This document shows positions 9,245 through 18,164 of a DNA stretch of 64,000 nt, piece after piece. The notes under the pieces were generated by a model, which did no database searches, was not told the origin of the DNA, and was given only the letters and a program-made list of their open reading frames with translations. The number at the start of each line of letters is the position of its first letter. The first letter of the stretch is position 1. Source of the stretch: JBBQFI01 sp038321775. GTDB lineage: Bacteria > Verrucomicrobiota > Verrucomicrobiia > Chthoniobacterales > UBA10450. A program made the translations under genes and the position numbers. The DNA is taken from assembly GCA_038321775.1 (NCBI GenBank), contig JBBQFI010000003.1:186001-250000 (forward strand), read 5' to 3'.

Positions 9245-9934
9245 ATGAAAAACCGGAACGAGCATGAAGAAGCGTGCCGGCGCGTGACGGCGCGCTTCCA
9301 GCCGGGTTTTTTAAAACAATATGTTACGCGTAAGCTTCGAAGCGATCCCTCTTTTCCCGCGGTTTACGACGCGGTTCGTTTTTCGCAACAGCCTTTGCTC
9401 GACGTAGGTTGCGGCGTCGGCCTTTTAGGTTTCTATCTGCGCGAACGCGGTTTTGAAAATCCGGTGATTGGATTGGATCGCGCGGTCAGCAAAATTCGCG
9501 CAGGCCAGCAAATCGCTACCGCTTATTCGAAAATGGATCTGCGCCTGCAGAATTTGTCCGATCGATTGCCGGAATTTTGCGGCACGATCGCGCTGCTCGA
9601 CGTCCTTCATTATTTTGGACCGGCCGATCAGAAGAATTTGTTGTCGCGACTGGTTGAACAAATCGCACCGGGGGCGCAGCTGATTTTGCGCGATTGCCCG
9701 CACGATCGCACCGTTCGTTATGCCATGACTGTTCTCGCTGAAAAATTCGCACAAATGATTTCCTGGAATGTCTCAGGGTCGCTGCATTTTCCGTCACGCG
9801 AGCGCATCATCGAAAATTTTTCGCCTAACGAGTTTACGCACGAGGTACGACCACTCTGGGGAGCAACACCGTTCAATAATCATCTATTTATTTTTCGGCG
9901 GCGGTCGTCTGCAGTTGTGCCGTCAATGGGATAA
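9245..9934 (+). CDS. Class I SAM-dependent methyltransferase
   Basis: A 229-residue methyltransferase. Motif I is PLLDVGCGVGLLGFYL (about 50-65), motif II the acidic GLDRAVSKI, and the mid-region CGTIALLDVLHYF corresponds to motif IV. The domain resembles UbiG/MenG-type small-molecule methyltransferases, but the substrate cannot be read from the sequence. Its last 47 nt overlap the 3' end of the convergent deacetylase gene, which is unusual and suggests the two genes constrain each other. It may belong functionally to the lipid-like cluster on the opposite strand, but it is divergent from the ATP-grasp gene and could have its own role. Confidence 0.8.
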   Translation: MKNRNEHEEACRRVTARFQPGFLKQYVTRKLRSDPSFPAVYDAVRFSQQPLLDVGCGVGLLGFYLRERGFENPVIGLDRAVSKIRAGQQIATAYSKMDLRLQNLSDRLPEFCGTIALLDVLHYFGPADQKNLLSRLVEQIAPGAQLILRDCPHDRTVRYAMTVLAEKFAQMISWNVSGSLHFPSRERIIENFSPNEFTHEVRPLWGATPFNNHLFIFRRRSSAVVPSMG

Positions 9935-10700
9935 CGAAGTTGTAACCGCTCTCCGCTAGCTTGCGCAGCGTTTGCTCGATGCAAGTCGGATTGTATTCCG
10001 GGTTGCTCTTAATTCGATGTCCTTCGTGTAAGAGGATGATCGCGCCCGGTCGCGTACGCTTGAGAATTCGCGCCGCGACTTTTTCGGGCCGCCGCCGTCC
10101 TGTATCGAAACCGCGCGCCGTCCAACCGATCAGATACATGCCGCGTCGCCGCAAAGCGTGATGCACAAGAAAATTTTTGTGTCCAACGGGCGGGCGAAAA
10201 TAAGAACCGGGCGGGCGCTGCCCGCGCGCAATGGCGACATTGCATCCATCTACTTCCGCAAAGATTTTGGATTGCGATGCGCACCAAAAGCTGCCGCTCG
10301 GATGGGTGAGCGTGTGATTTGCAATTTGATGGCCGGAGGCGCGGATCTTGTCGATGAGCTCGGGAAATTTTTTCGCGCGTTCGCCGATAACGAAGAAAGT
10401 TGCTCGCGCTTGATAATGTTCGAGCAGCTCCAGGATTTTTTCCGTGTGCTCGGGACTGGGACCGTCGTCGATCGTCAGCCAGACTTCCTTGCGTGAAGTT
10501 GCGAAGGAACGCAGAACCGGCCCCCACCATTGTGAGCGCGGATTGAGCGTCGGATAGAGCAGAAGCAGGTGCGAAATGAAGAGGGGGACCAGCGCGGTCA
10601 GGAGATCGATTTGGAAAAGAATGATCGTCCAGATCGGGGCGAGGACGGCGAACGCGAGAATGCAGTTGCGCCACCAGACATATTTAATTCCGCTCTTCAT
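9888..10700 (-). CDS. Polysaccharide deacetylase (NodB-type) with N-terminal membrane helices
   Basis: A 270-residue protein. Two hydrophobic segments at about 11-29 and 31-50 anchor it in the membrane. The NodB domain follows with EVWLTIDDGPSPEHTEKIL (metal-binding Asp-Asp, about 71-89), the His pair in HQIANHTLTHPS (about 125-136), RPPVGHKN and the C-terminal IILLHEG. The known reaction is metal-dependent removal of N- or O-acetyl groups from sugars; the acceptor here is not known. It is the last gene of a four-gene minus-strand operon and overlaps the preceding small membrane-protein gene by 17 nt. Confidence 0.85.
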   Translation of the reverse strand: MKSGIKYVWWRNCILAFAVLAPIWTIILFQIDLLTALVPLFISHLLLLYPTLNPRSQWWGPVLRSFATSRKEVWLTIDDGPSPEHTEKILELLEHYQARATFFVIGERAKKFPELIDKIRASGHQIANHTLTHPSGSFWCASQSKIFAEVDGCNVAIARGQRPPGSYFRPPVGHKNFLVHHALRRRGMYLIGWTARGFDTGRRRPEKVAARILKRTRPGAIILLHEGHRIKSNPEYNPTCIEQTLRKLAESGYNFVIPLTAQLQTTAAEK

Positions 10701-11157
10701 AAAAAAGCGCGACGAAAAAGGCCGCGGTCAAATTGAGGGCGACGGCGACAATCCAAAGCGCGCCGACCCATTTCCACCAAATATTGGCGGTGAGAATTTG
10801 CGCTGCAAACGCGGTGGTAAAAATTCCCATCAACACGCTCTGGATGCGGTTGCGCGCAAGATCGGTCCCGGCGCCGAGAGCCCAGCAGAGTTTTACGATG
10901 AGTGAGTTCAGATAAAGAATAACGAGCCAGCCGATCCAGATGCCGGGAACGAGCAGGACCAGGGCGATCGCGACCCGCCACGATTGCAATTTCGGCCAGA
11001 GCAAACTCGCGCCGAAAAGATAACTGATGAGATAGACCGCGCTCCCGACAAAGTAAGCTTCGACCCAATTGCCTTCGGAGCGGATGGCGTCACGTCCGCG
11101 AATTTTTTGAACCAACCGCGGTAATGCAAAATAGTTCCCTCGCGACTCGTTAGGCAT
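10684..11157 (-). CDS. Polytopic membrane protein of unknown function
   Basis: A 157-residue protein that I do not recognise. It has four predicted transmembrane helices (about 34-53, 62-82, 108-124, 128-150) and a charged N-terminus. The gene overlaps both neighbours (8 nt with the acyltransferase, 17 nt with the deacetylase), so it is translationally coupled and almost certainly part of the same pathway. Its first codons (M-P-N-E-S) are encoded by the dispersed word GCCTAACGA, with the motif at 11147-11155 touching the start codon. No catalytic motif is visible; a scaffold, transporter or membrane-bound modifying enzyme are all possible. Confidence 0.7.
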   Translation of the reverse strand: MPNESRGNYFALPRLVQKIRGRDAIRSEGNWVEAYFVGSAVYLISYLFGASLLWPKLQSWRVAIALVLLVPGIWIGWLVILYLNSLIVKLCWALGAGTDLARNRIQSVLMGIFTTAFAAQILTANIWWKWVGALWIVAVALNLTAAFFVALFYEERN

Positions 11158-12076
11158 GTTTTTTTCGATCTTTGGAAAATGTCGGGACGAATCCGTACCA
11201 CTGATCCCAATGTCGCTTGATCACATCCTCCAGGACGACCGACCATTGTTGCAACGCAACGGCGACAGCCTCATCCCGCGAAGTTGTATCCCCTTGGGAA
11301 ACGATCGGTTCGCGCACGATGATTTTGTAACGGCGGTAGCCTAACCGAACAATGAAGAGCGGAAAGATCGATACCTCGGCGATCCGCGAGAGAATGAACG
11401 GCCCGGTCGGTAAAGGAACGTCGCGTCCGAAAAATTGTGTCGTGGAATGCGCGACGTCGCCGACGACACGATCGCCTTGAATGGAAACAATCTCATTTTC
11501 GCGCAACGCATGAAGCAGGTCGAAAGAAAGCGAAGCGGCGTCTGTCGTGTAGTCCACGCGCACTCCGCCCGCTCCGGTTTTCTTCAATGACTCAGCGAGA
11601 TGGCGCGCCGTTTCACGATGCGGTTCCGGCGCGCGCACCATGCGGATTTCACGTCGGAACTTTTCTGCGAAAAGGGCGGCGCCCAGATCGTAATTGCCCA
11701 TGTGGGCGGTGAGGACGATCGCACTTTTGGCCGCGGCCAGTTCGTCGAGAGCTTTCGCTCCTTCGATTTCGTAAAGGAAATGGCTTTTGTTCTGTTTGAA
11801 GTGCGAGCCTTCGGCAATGGTCCAGGCAAAATTATACATCGTGACCCAGGCGCGGAAATAATTCGTTAGGCGACTCGAACCCGGTAAAATCACTTCGAGA
11901 TTCGAGAGAATGGCGTGACGCGCGGGAGCAGCAAAAAAGAAAAAGAAACCGGTCCAGAACCAGATCAGGACGGGAAGAAAATAGAAAGGGACATTGGCGA
12001 GCGCCCAGTCGAGATACTGTCGCCAAAAAACACCGTGCACGGCAAAGCGACGCATCCAGTTCGCGATTTTGCCCAT
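11150..12076 (-). CDS. Lysophospholipid / lipid A-type acyltransferase (LpxL/HtrB family)
   Basis: A 308-residue inner-membrane acyltransferase. An N-terminal hydrophobic segment (about 28-48) is followed by the family catalytic HxxxxD motif as HMGNYD near 120-125, then the SIQGDRVVG block and LPTGPFILSR (conserved P-x-G-x). Length and order match LpxL/HtrB proteins, which add secondary acyl chains to lipid A precursors. The neighbours (halogenase-like flavoprotein, deacetylase) suggest a different or additional lipid acceptor, as seen in aryl-polyene type clusters; that is inference. It begins 24 nt after the flavoprotein gene. Confidence 0.85.
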   Translation of the reverse strand: MGKIANWMRRFAVHGVFWRQYLDWALANVPFYFLPVLIWFWTGFFFFFAAPARHAILSNLEVILPGSSRLTNYFRAWVTMYNFAWTIAEGSHFKQNKSHFLYEIEGAKALDELAAAKSAIVLTAHMGNYDLGAALFAEKFRREIRMVRAPEPHRETARHLAESLKKTGAGGVRVDYTTDAASLSFDLLHALRENEIVSIQGDRVVGDVAHSTTQFFGRDVPLPTGPFILSRIAEVSIFPLFIVRLGYRRYKIIVREPIVSQGDTTSRDEAVAVALQQWSVVLEDVIKRHWDQWYGFVPTFSKDRKKHA

Positions 12077-12100
12077 GACGTCAGACCGTTCGCTGAATGC

Positions 12101-13687
12101 TCAGGATGACACTGCCTGACTCGGTGCGGCATCCCGCGAAATTTTTTGTTCCGGCACTCCGGCAACGGGGCTATCCGCCTGAGTGTGCGTCGTTTTTCTT
12201 CCCCGCATGATCAGCCCGAGATTAACCAGCTCGCATTTCCACCAGCGCAGCAATCCCTTTTGAATCAACTTGCGCAAACGAATATCGGGAACAAATCCGT
12301 CGTACAATTCGCGCCAGCCGGCGTTTCGTCTGCCGTAATATCCGGTGGCAAGTCTTCGCCGGGCCAGCGTGACGAGGCGGCGATTGTAAAATTTCATCAT
12401 GCCGGCAAACCAGCGGCCAGCCCTTCCCTCAAATGGCAGATGGGCGAATTCGCGTTCAGGATTTTTATAAACGGGAATGACGAGACCGAGAAAATAAGTG
12501 CCGACGTCAAGAAGCAACGCCGCCGACATCAGCTCCGCGTCACCCATGTAGTAATACTTGTCCTGGTAAAGCGTTTCGAACCACAAGCGGTAAGTGATCG
12601 GAAATTGCTCGTTATAGTAATCCAACTGATCGGAAACATTTTCGCCGGCGAGACTTCGCGCGATTAGATCGCTCACGAAATAGCTGGTGTAGGAACAAAA
12701 ATCGAGACCGGGACTGTAAAGCGGATCGATGAAGCCGGCTGCATCGCCGACGACCGCCCATCCATCATCGCAAACTTTTTCGCTGTGATAGGGCAGCGCG
12801 GAAAACGCGTGCACATCGTTTTCGATGATCTTTGCTTTCGCGAAAATTTCTCGTCCAATCGGATTGCTGACGATGTGCGCAAGCAATCGATCCCCCAGAC
12901 TGTTTCCTTCGGGCAATGCGAAAATGCGCGAATCGTAAACGATGCCAGCACTGACGTCGCCGCCGCGGAGCGGAATGATCCAGCACCACCAACCGTAGCC
13001 CATGAGATGATTCGTCGCCCATTCCCGACTTGTTAGGCAGGCATTCGCGTAATTCGGAAAACGTTCGCGCCATTCGTAACTGTCCCATTCCTTTACGCCG
13101 GTGAAACGCGCCCAGACCGCATTAATCGGATGCTCCGTATTTTGACGGAAATGACCGAGCTTGCGTGGGAGAAAAGCAGCGCGGCCGGAGGCGTCGATGA
13201 CCCAGCGGGCTGTGACGGTTCGCTCTTCACCGTTCACCGTCGCAGAAATTTGTTGTCCATCATTCCCGGTTAGCTCGCATTTGGTCACCTTCGCGGGTCG
13301 CCAAAGATCGCAGCCCGCTTCGACCGCGAGATCGAGCAGATGCGAATCGAGTTTTGCGCGATCGACCTGAAATGTTTGCAAACGCGTCTGATAACGCGCG
13401 CCAATTTCTACACAATCATCGAACGGTTGATCCGTGCGATTGCAGAACCACATGCGCAAACCTTGTTTCGCCAGATGTTCGTGCCCAAGATAATTGGTGA
13501 GCCCGAGAATGCGCGTCATGTAACAACTGCTCAACTCGGTCGTCGATTCACCGACCTTGCGATTGAATTCCGTCGTCTTCTCGATGATCAAGACGCGGGC
13601 GTCGGGTCGACGACGCCTGAGCATAAGCGCGGTGGCCGCGCCGGAAAACGCGCCACCGACGATGACGGCATCATAATCGTGTTTCAT
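12101..13687 (-). CDS. FAD-dependent oxidoreductase of the flavin-halogenase / geranylgeranyl reductase type
   Basis: A 528-residue flavoprotein. The Rossmann dinucleotide motif is at the N-terminus (VIVGGAFSGAATALML), the segment KVGESTTE corresponds to the halogenase GES region, and GYGWWCWIIPL contains the W-x-W-x-I-P pattern regarded as diagnostic of flavin-dependent halogenases. The second FAD motif is VVGDAAGFIDPLYSPG. The C-terminal about 150 residues are less conserved. The activity may be halogenation or, since many such relatives do not halogenate, hydroxylation or reduction of a lipid-linked substrate. It heads a four-gene operon with an LpxL-like acyltransferase, a membrane protein and a deacetylase; a reduced-flavin supplier is not adjacent. 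Confidence 0.82.
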   Translation of the reverse strand: MKHDYDAVIVGGAFSGAATALMLRRRRPDARVLIIEKTTEFNRKVGESTTELSSCYMTRILGLTNYLGHEHLAKQGLRMWFCNRTDQPFDDCVEIGARYQTRLQTFQVDRAKLDSHLLDLAVEAGCDLWRPAKVTKCELTGNDGQQISATVNGEERTVTARWVIDASGRAAFLPRKLGHFRQNTEHPINAVWARFTGVKEWDSYEWRERFPNYANACLTSREWATNHLMGYGWWCWIIPLRGGDVSAGIVYDSRIFALPEGNSLGDRLLAHIVSNPIGREIFAKAKIIENDVHAFSALPYHSEKVCDDGWAVVGDAAGFIDPLYSPGLDFCSYTSYFVSDLIARSLAGENVSDQLDYYNEQFPITYRLWFETLYQDKYYYMGDAELMSAALLLDVGTYFLGLVIPVYKNPEREFAHLPFEGRAGRWFAGMMKFYNRRLVTLARRRLATGYYGRRNAGWRELYDGFVPDIRLRKLIQKGLLRWWKCELVNLGLIMRGRKTTHTQADSPVAGVPEQKISRDAAPSQAVSS

Positions 13688-13782
13688 CGCAGCCGAAACG
13701 ATGGTGTTGGGCTACGTGAAACGCAATTAGTTAGGTATAGTGATGCGTCGTCGCGCTGATGAATTTGAAATAGGATGAGGAA

Positions 13783-14940
13783 ATGATTTTCCGAAACGGA
13801 CGCCTGATTTTTCCAGACGGAGTTCGCGATGGTCTTGAGCTCGCCGTGCGCGAGGGACAAATCGCAGCGGTGCGCGAAGTTTCTGGCGACGACGATGATG
13901 AGACCGTCGATCTAGAAAACAATTTTCTCGCGCCCGGTTTTATCGATTTGCATCTTCACGGCGCCGTTGGTCGCGACACGATGGAAGCGACATCCGAAGC
14001 TTTTCGCGCGATTTGCGATTATCACGCGAGCGGTGGAACGACTTCGCTGCTTCTCACGACTGTTACCGCGCCGATTCCCGAGATCGTTCAGGTTTTACGA
14101 GCGGTGCAAAAGCTGAACGGCGAATTTGAGCAAATCATCGGTGTGCATTTGGAAGGACCGTTCATTTCCAAAGCGAAGCCCGGTGCGCAACGGAAAGAGT
14201 TTATCCTTGAGCCGGCTGCTGAGTCGGTAAACGAACTGCTTCAATTTTCCGGCATCATCAAAGTGACCACGCTGGCGCCGGAAATTCACGGTGCGCTCGG
14301 TTTAATTGATCGGTTACGCGAAAAGAATATTCGCGTCAGCGGCGGACATAGCGACGCGAGTGACGAAGAAGCGCGTGCAGCATTCCAACGCGGGATGCGA
14401 CAGGTCACGCACACATTCAATTGCATGTCTTCCGCTCATCGCCGCGGAATTTATCGCGTTGCCGGTTTACTCGAATTTGCGTTAAGCGAACCGCAAATTC
14501 TCTGCGAACTGATCGCAGACGGTCATCATGTTTTGCCGACGCTGATGCAAATGTTGTATCGCGCAAAAGGGCCGGATGGAATTTGTCTTGTGACCGACGC
14601 GACCGCGGGAGCCGGTTTGCCTAACGAGTCCAGTTTTTCGCTGGGCGGGCGCGATTGTATTGTGAGCGACGGAGTTTGTTTGCTGGCCGATCGATCCGCG
14701 CTCGCGGGTAGCGCGTCGCGCATGATCGATCTGGTGCGAACGATGGTGCAGAAAGTAAATGTGCCGCTCCATCACGCTATTAAAATGGGGACGGAAAATC
14801 CAGCGCGCGCACTTGGTCTCGAAGCAACGAAAGGTTCGCTTTCGCCGGGAGCAAAGGCCGATCTCGTGGTTCTTTCACCGACGCTAGAAGTTTTGCGGAC
14901 GTTTTCCGAAGGCCGGGAAATCTTCAGAGCGAAAGAATAA
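13783..14940 (+). CDS. nagA: N-acetylglucosamine-6-phosphate deacetylase
   Basis: A 385-residue amidohydrolase that converts GlcNAc-6-phosphate to glucosamine-6-phosphate in amino-sugar use and cell-wall recycling. The TIM-barrel metal-binding motif FIDLHLHGAVGRDT is at about 52-65, with HLEGPFI near 125, the histidine-bearing GGHSDAS near 188, THTFNCMSS near 207, DGHH near 247 and the catalytic aspartate in LVTDATAGAG near 272. The HxH metal pair is present. The gene is monocistronic, divergent from the flavoprotein gene and convergent with the next gene (overlap 17 nt). It fits with the murQ fusion at 33.9 kb and the amidase at 17 kb in a peptidoglycan recovery route. Confidence 0.92.
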   Translation: MIFRNGRLIFPDGVRDGLELAVREGQIAAVREVSGDDDDETVDLENNFLAPGFIDLHLHGAVGRDTMEATSEAFRAICDYHASGGTTSLLLTTVTAPIPEIVQVLRAVQKLNGEFEQIIGVHLEGPFISKAKPGAQRKEFILEPAAESVNELLQFSGIIKVTTLAPEIHGALGLIDRLREKNIRVSGGHSDASDEEARAAFQRGMRQVTHTFNCMSSAHRRGIYRVAGLLEFALSEPQILCELIADGHHVLPTLMQMLYRAKGPDGICLVTDATAGAGLPNESSFSLGGRDCIVSDGVCLLADRSALAGSASRMIDLVRTMVQKVNVPLHHAIKMGTENPARALGLEATKGSLSPGAKADLVVLSPTLEVLRTFSEGREIFRAKE

Positions 14941-16021
14941 AGTGCGCGATATCGAGCGAGGCATTAGGCCGACCGAGCTGGCGAATGTTCGCAAACCATT
15001 CCCGCCACAAACGCTCCTTGTTCGCCAAGGCACGCTGGGTTTCGACGATGACCTTGTCGGGAGAAGGCGCGATCGCACCCGAGCCCGTTTCGACAATCAG
15101 CTGCGCGTTCCCTTCTTCCTGTCCCGGCACGACCTGATTAATAATCATGGGGCAGCCGGCCGCGATCGTCTCCTGCACCGTTGCGCCGCCGGCCTTGCCC
15201 ACGAGGAGATGGCTCGAGTGCAACAACGTCGGCATGTCTTCGGTCCAACCGACGATTTCAAACTCGCGCGATGCTTTGGCGCGAACCTTTTCCACCGCCG
15301 CGCGAAGTTTTTCGTCGCGACCAACGGTTACAGTCAGCGTGGTTTGAGGCAGCTCTGCCAAACGTCGCGTCAACTCGGGCGCGATCGCCTTGCCCGCATT
15401 GATCATATAGAGAATACGCAGGGCGGAATCCGGCTCGGCCTTTGGAATGCAATTGAGTGCGGCAAATTTTGGACTCACCGGAAAACCGAGAGTTTTAATT
15501 TTTTCCGGCGGCACGCCCGCGACTCGCATCACTTGCGCAGTTTGATTGTTCGCAACCAAAAAATGATCGGTGCTGCATCGGTACCAGATACTATTGACCG
15601 TGATCGAATCCGTCACGACGACGATGCGTTTACAGGCGCCATCGTTGGCTGGCCCTAAAATTTCATCGAGGAAGTACGGGAAGACGGGATAGACGGAGAC
15701 GATGACGTCCGGCTGCATGCGCGTGACGAGTTCTGCCAGGCGCTTCTTCAGGGCGAAGAGAAATCGGAAGTTGCCGGCAAAGCTCTTCTTGCGATGGAGC
15801 CAATTATAAAAAGCCGCCCAGGCGTGAGGCGCACGGTTGATGACGCCGAGATATGATTTGCGCGCCATATCGTTGAGCGCGCCGTAGGTCTCGGCGAAGA
15901 GATCGTGCAACTCGACGTCTGCTTCCGCGAGCGCGACATGAGCGAGCCCTTCACGGATACCGCGGGCCGCGGCGTTGTGTCCTTCTCCGAACCCGGCAGT
16001 AAGAATGAGAATCTTTTTCAA
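14924..16021 (-). CDS. Glycosyltransferase of the MurG/monogalactosyldiacylglycerol synthase type
   Basis: A GT28-like glycosyltransferase, about 365 residues from the preferred TTG start at 16021. The N-terminal acceptor domain has KKILILTAGFGEGHNAAARG, the MGDG-synthase signature with G-x-G-H-x-x-A. The C-terminal donor domain has LLVGKAGGATVQETIAAGCP followed by a Q-E-x-G-N-A segment, typical for UDP-sugar binding. These enzymes add galactose or glucose to diacylglycerol, so it may make a glycolipid. An upstream ATG at 16102 is in frame but would overlap the divergent gene, hence the TTG choice, which is uncertain. A TCGTTAGGC word (16023-16031) sits exactly where the ribosome-binding site would be. 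Confidence 0.8.
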   Translation of the reverse strand: MKKILILTAGFGEGHNAAARGIREGLAHVALAEADVELHDLFAETYGALNDMARKSYLGVINRAPHAWAAFYNWLHRKKSFAGNFRFLFALKKRLAELVTRMQPDVIVSVYPVFPYFLDEILGPANDGACKRIVVVTDSITVNSIWYRCSTDHFLVANNQTAQVMRVAGVPPEKIKTLGFPVSPKFAALNCIPKAEPDSALRILYMINAGKAIAPELTRRLAELPQTTLTVTVGRDEKLRAAVEKVRAKASREFEIVGWTEDMPTLLHSSHLLVGKAGGATVQETIAAGCPMIINQVVPGQEEGNAQLIVETGSGAIAPSPDKVIVETQRALANKERLWREWFANIRQLGRPNASLDIAHFILSL

Positions 16022-16061
16022 CTCGTTAGGCGATCCCGCCTGGGGTTCGGCGGAGAGTTTA

Positions 16062-16988
16062 ATGGATATTTCTTTTGCGCAAAGTAAACTTCCCGCCGGC
16101 ATGAAGCGTCTCGGATTTGTCTGGAGAATTTTTCGCCGGCTCGTCTGGGAAACCGCCACGGACAACACGACCGGTTTGGCCGCGCAGATGGCGTATCAAT
16201 TTTTGTTCATGCTTGCGCCCGTGCTGTTTTTCTTATGGCACTTGCTTGGACTCTTCGGGACCGACCCGGCGAAGCTGCATCAGATGTTCGCCATCCTGCA
16301 AAGCTTCCTGCCGCCCGATCCGAAAGTGCAGGATATTCTCGACGCGCAGGTGGCGAGTGTGGTTCTGACTGGTTCCGGCGGGATGCTCGCAAATGTCGGT
16401 ATCGTTCTCGGGATTTATTTCGGCACCGTTTTTATCTCGACCATCTCACAGGCATTGAGCCGAACACATGGCGTGCAGGAGGATCGAAACTGGTGGTCGA
16501 AATACATCATCTCGTTTTTTCTGCTCTTTTGGTTTGGGATCACGATCCTGCTCGCGTTTAACTTCACCGTCTTCGGGGAAACGCTTGCCGGGATTGCGGA
16601 GGTGAATTTTCAGCTGAAAATTCCGCTGCAGGAATGGGTCACGGTCCTCAATCTTCCCTTCACCGCGATTGCGCTGATCATTCTTGCGCTCGCGCTTTAT
16701 CTCCTCACGCCGGAAAATTATCTCACGATTAAGGAGGCGTTGCCGGGAGCCGTCTTCTTTTCCTTGGGCTGGCTCATTCTAACGAAACTCTTCCAAATCT
16801 ACGTCGCGCGTTACGATCGTTATAACCCGACCTATCTCGCGCTCGCTTCACTTATCGTTTTGCTGACTTGGATGTACCTGACCTGTTTGCTGCTTTTGCT
16901 CGGTGGAAAATTGAATGCGGTCCTGCGTCGCGAACGCAAGAAGGCCGAGCCCACGCAAACTCCTGACGCGGTTCCGCAGCCGGCGTGA
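16062..16988 (+). CDS. YihY/BrkB-family inner-membrane protein
   Basis: A 308-residue polytopic membrane protein, start ATG 16062 with a purine-rich site (GGAGAG) 5 nt upstream. Family marks are the amphipathic N-terminal region TDNTTGLAAQMAYQFLFMLAP, the central helices with NVGIVLGIYFGTVFISTISQALSRTHGV, and the late PTYLALASLIVLLTWMYLTC block. Six transmembrane segments are visible; the last about 20 residues form a charged tail. The family was once called ribonuclease BN, which is a misannotation; it may act as a transporter or envelope protein. The downstream amidase gene starts 4 nt before its end. Confidence 0.85.
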   Translation: MDISFAQSKLPAGMKRLGFVWRIFRRLVWETATDNTTGLAAQMAYQFLFMLAPVLFFLWHLLGLFGTDPAKLHQMFAILQSFLPPDPKVQDILDAQVASVVLTGSGGMLANVGIVLGIYFGTVFISTISQALSRTHGVQEDRNWWSKYIISFFLLFWFGITILLAFNFTVFGETLAGIAEVNFQLKIPLQEWVTVLNLPFTAIALIILALALYLLTPENYLTIKEALPGAVFFSLGWLILTKLFQIYVARYDRYNPTYLALASLIVLLTWMYLTCLLLLLGGKLNAVLRRERKKAEPTQTPDAVPQPA

Positions 16989-18043
16989 ATCGAAACGCCG
17001 CTCGTCCGTCTAGTCGTCTCATGGCGCGTCATCTCTTAATTTGGTTTTCGTGCATCGTTCTCCTCGGCGGACTTCTCGGTCCGGTAGTTCGCGGCGAACT
17101 GAGCGAGGAAGAGAAGCGAAAACGCGAAGCTTTTCTCAAAGCGCGCGAGGAAATGCACACTGTCTCGACGCCGACGCCGTCCGCTGCAAAGCACGCGAAG
17201 CCAAAACCGAAAGCGGCCAAACATCCGCCGAAGAAAAAAAAGTCGGCGAAAACCAGAGCGACTCCGGAACCAGAGGAAACACCGAAGAAAGCGAAGGCGA
17301 GGCCAAAAGAAACACCCGAGCCCGAAGAGACGCCGCGGCCGAGAACAAAAGCGACAGCGGAGCCGCAACGCGAATCGACCCCGCCGCGTGCGAACGCCGT
17401 TGCGACGCCCTCATCCCACGCCGCGGAGGTGTTGGTCCAAAAATCGGGATTCCAACCGGAAGAAGAAGTCACGCCCGAGGCCGCGCCGGAGGAGCACCGT
17501 TTCCTTTTTTGGAAATGGAAGAAATCGAATCAGAGCTATCGTTATTTATCGCGCTCCGTTCGCGCGGAGATCGATCGCGCGCATGTTTTGCGGCGGCGCT
17601 GGCAATACATCGTTGTCCACAACAGCGGCACGCGTCAGGGCAACGCCCGCATCTTCGATTATTACCATCGTCACGTGCGCCGGATGACGAACGGGCTCGC
17701 GTATCATTTCGTCATCGGCAACGGAACCTCCTCGGATAACGGCGAGATCGAAGTGGGCGATCGTTGGCGCCGGCAGATCAATGGCGGCCATGTGCACAGT
17801 GATTATCTGAACAACATCGCGCTCGGCATTTGTCTGGTGGGCGATTTCAACCGCGATCAGCCGACGCGCGCGCAACTTGAAGCGTGCGAAGAACTGATTC
17901 GTTATCTCCGTTTGCGTTGCGGAAAAATCGACGCGCATTACGCGATCGTGAAACCTCATCGCGAAATGAATCCGCCACGCTGGCCGACGGATTGTCCGGG
18001 CGACGATTTTCCCTACAGCTGGTTCCGTCGGTTTCAGGAGTAG
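16985..18043 (+). CDS. N-acetylmuramoyl-L-alanine amidase (Amidase_2/PGRP type) with Pro/Lys/Thr-rich linker
   Basis: A 352-residue exported or membrane-tethered peptidoglycan amidase. An N-terminal hydrophobic segment (about 15-37) is followed by a long low-complexity linker (about 40-150) rich in Lys, Pro, Thr and Glu with repeated TPEPEE-like units, which may cross or bind the envelope. The catalytic domain begins near 205: YIVVHNSGT has the zinc-binding His, AYHFVIGNG and GHVHSDYLNNIALGICLVGDF match the PGRP fold, and DAHYAIVKPHREMNPPRWPTDCPG supplies the second His and Cys ligands. It probably trims stem peptides from murein during growth or recycling. The true start may be ATG 17021, which would give MARHLLIWF. 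It is coupled to the BrkB gene. Confidence 0.85.
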   Translation: MNRNAARPSSRLMARHLLIWFSCIVLLGGLLGPVVRGELSEEEKRKREAFLKAREEMHTVSTPTPSAAKHAKPKPKAAKHPPKKKKSAKTRATPEPEETPKKAKARPKETPEPEETPRPRTKATAEPQRESTPPRANAVATPSSHAAEVLVQKSGFQPEEEVTPEAAPEEHRFLFWKWKKSNQSYRYLSRSVRAEIDRAHVLRRRWQYIVVHNSGTRQGNARIFDYYHRHVRRMTNGLAYHFVIGNGTSSDNGEIEVGDRWRRQINGGHVHSDYLNNIALGICLVGDFNRDQPTRAQLEACEELIRYLRLRCGKIDAHYAIVKPHREMNPPRWPTDCPGDDFPYSWFRRFQE

Positions 18044-18110
18044 CAAAAATCAGGTCTCTGTGTTCTCACTCACTGCCCCTCGCGCCGCCACTGCGTAAAA
18101 GAAGCAATCG

Positions 18111-18139
18111 AAACTTGACGGCTTAAAGCCGTCAAGTTT
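18111..18139. terminator. Perfect 14-bp palindrome, possible terminator of the amidase gene
   Basis: Arms AAACTTGACGGCTT and AAGCCGTCAAGTTT face each other around a single base at 18125 and are followed by TTTT. It would form a strong stem with a T-rich tail on the plus strand, downstream of the amidase stop at 18043. The same perfect symmetry is also compatible with a dispersed palindromic repeat, so the terminator role is inferred. Confidence 0.55.
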
Positions 18140-18164
18140 TGCGGTACGATCAGAGCCAAGAATT

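Noticed and set aside
15975..16061. Upstream extension of the YihY/BrkB gene
   Set aside because: It lacks a ribosome-binding site and overlaps the divergent glycosyltransferase; ATG 16062 has GGAGAG in front.
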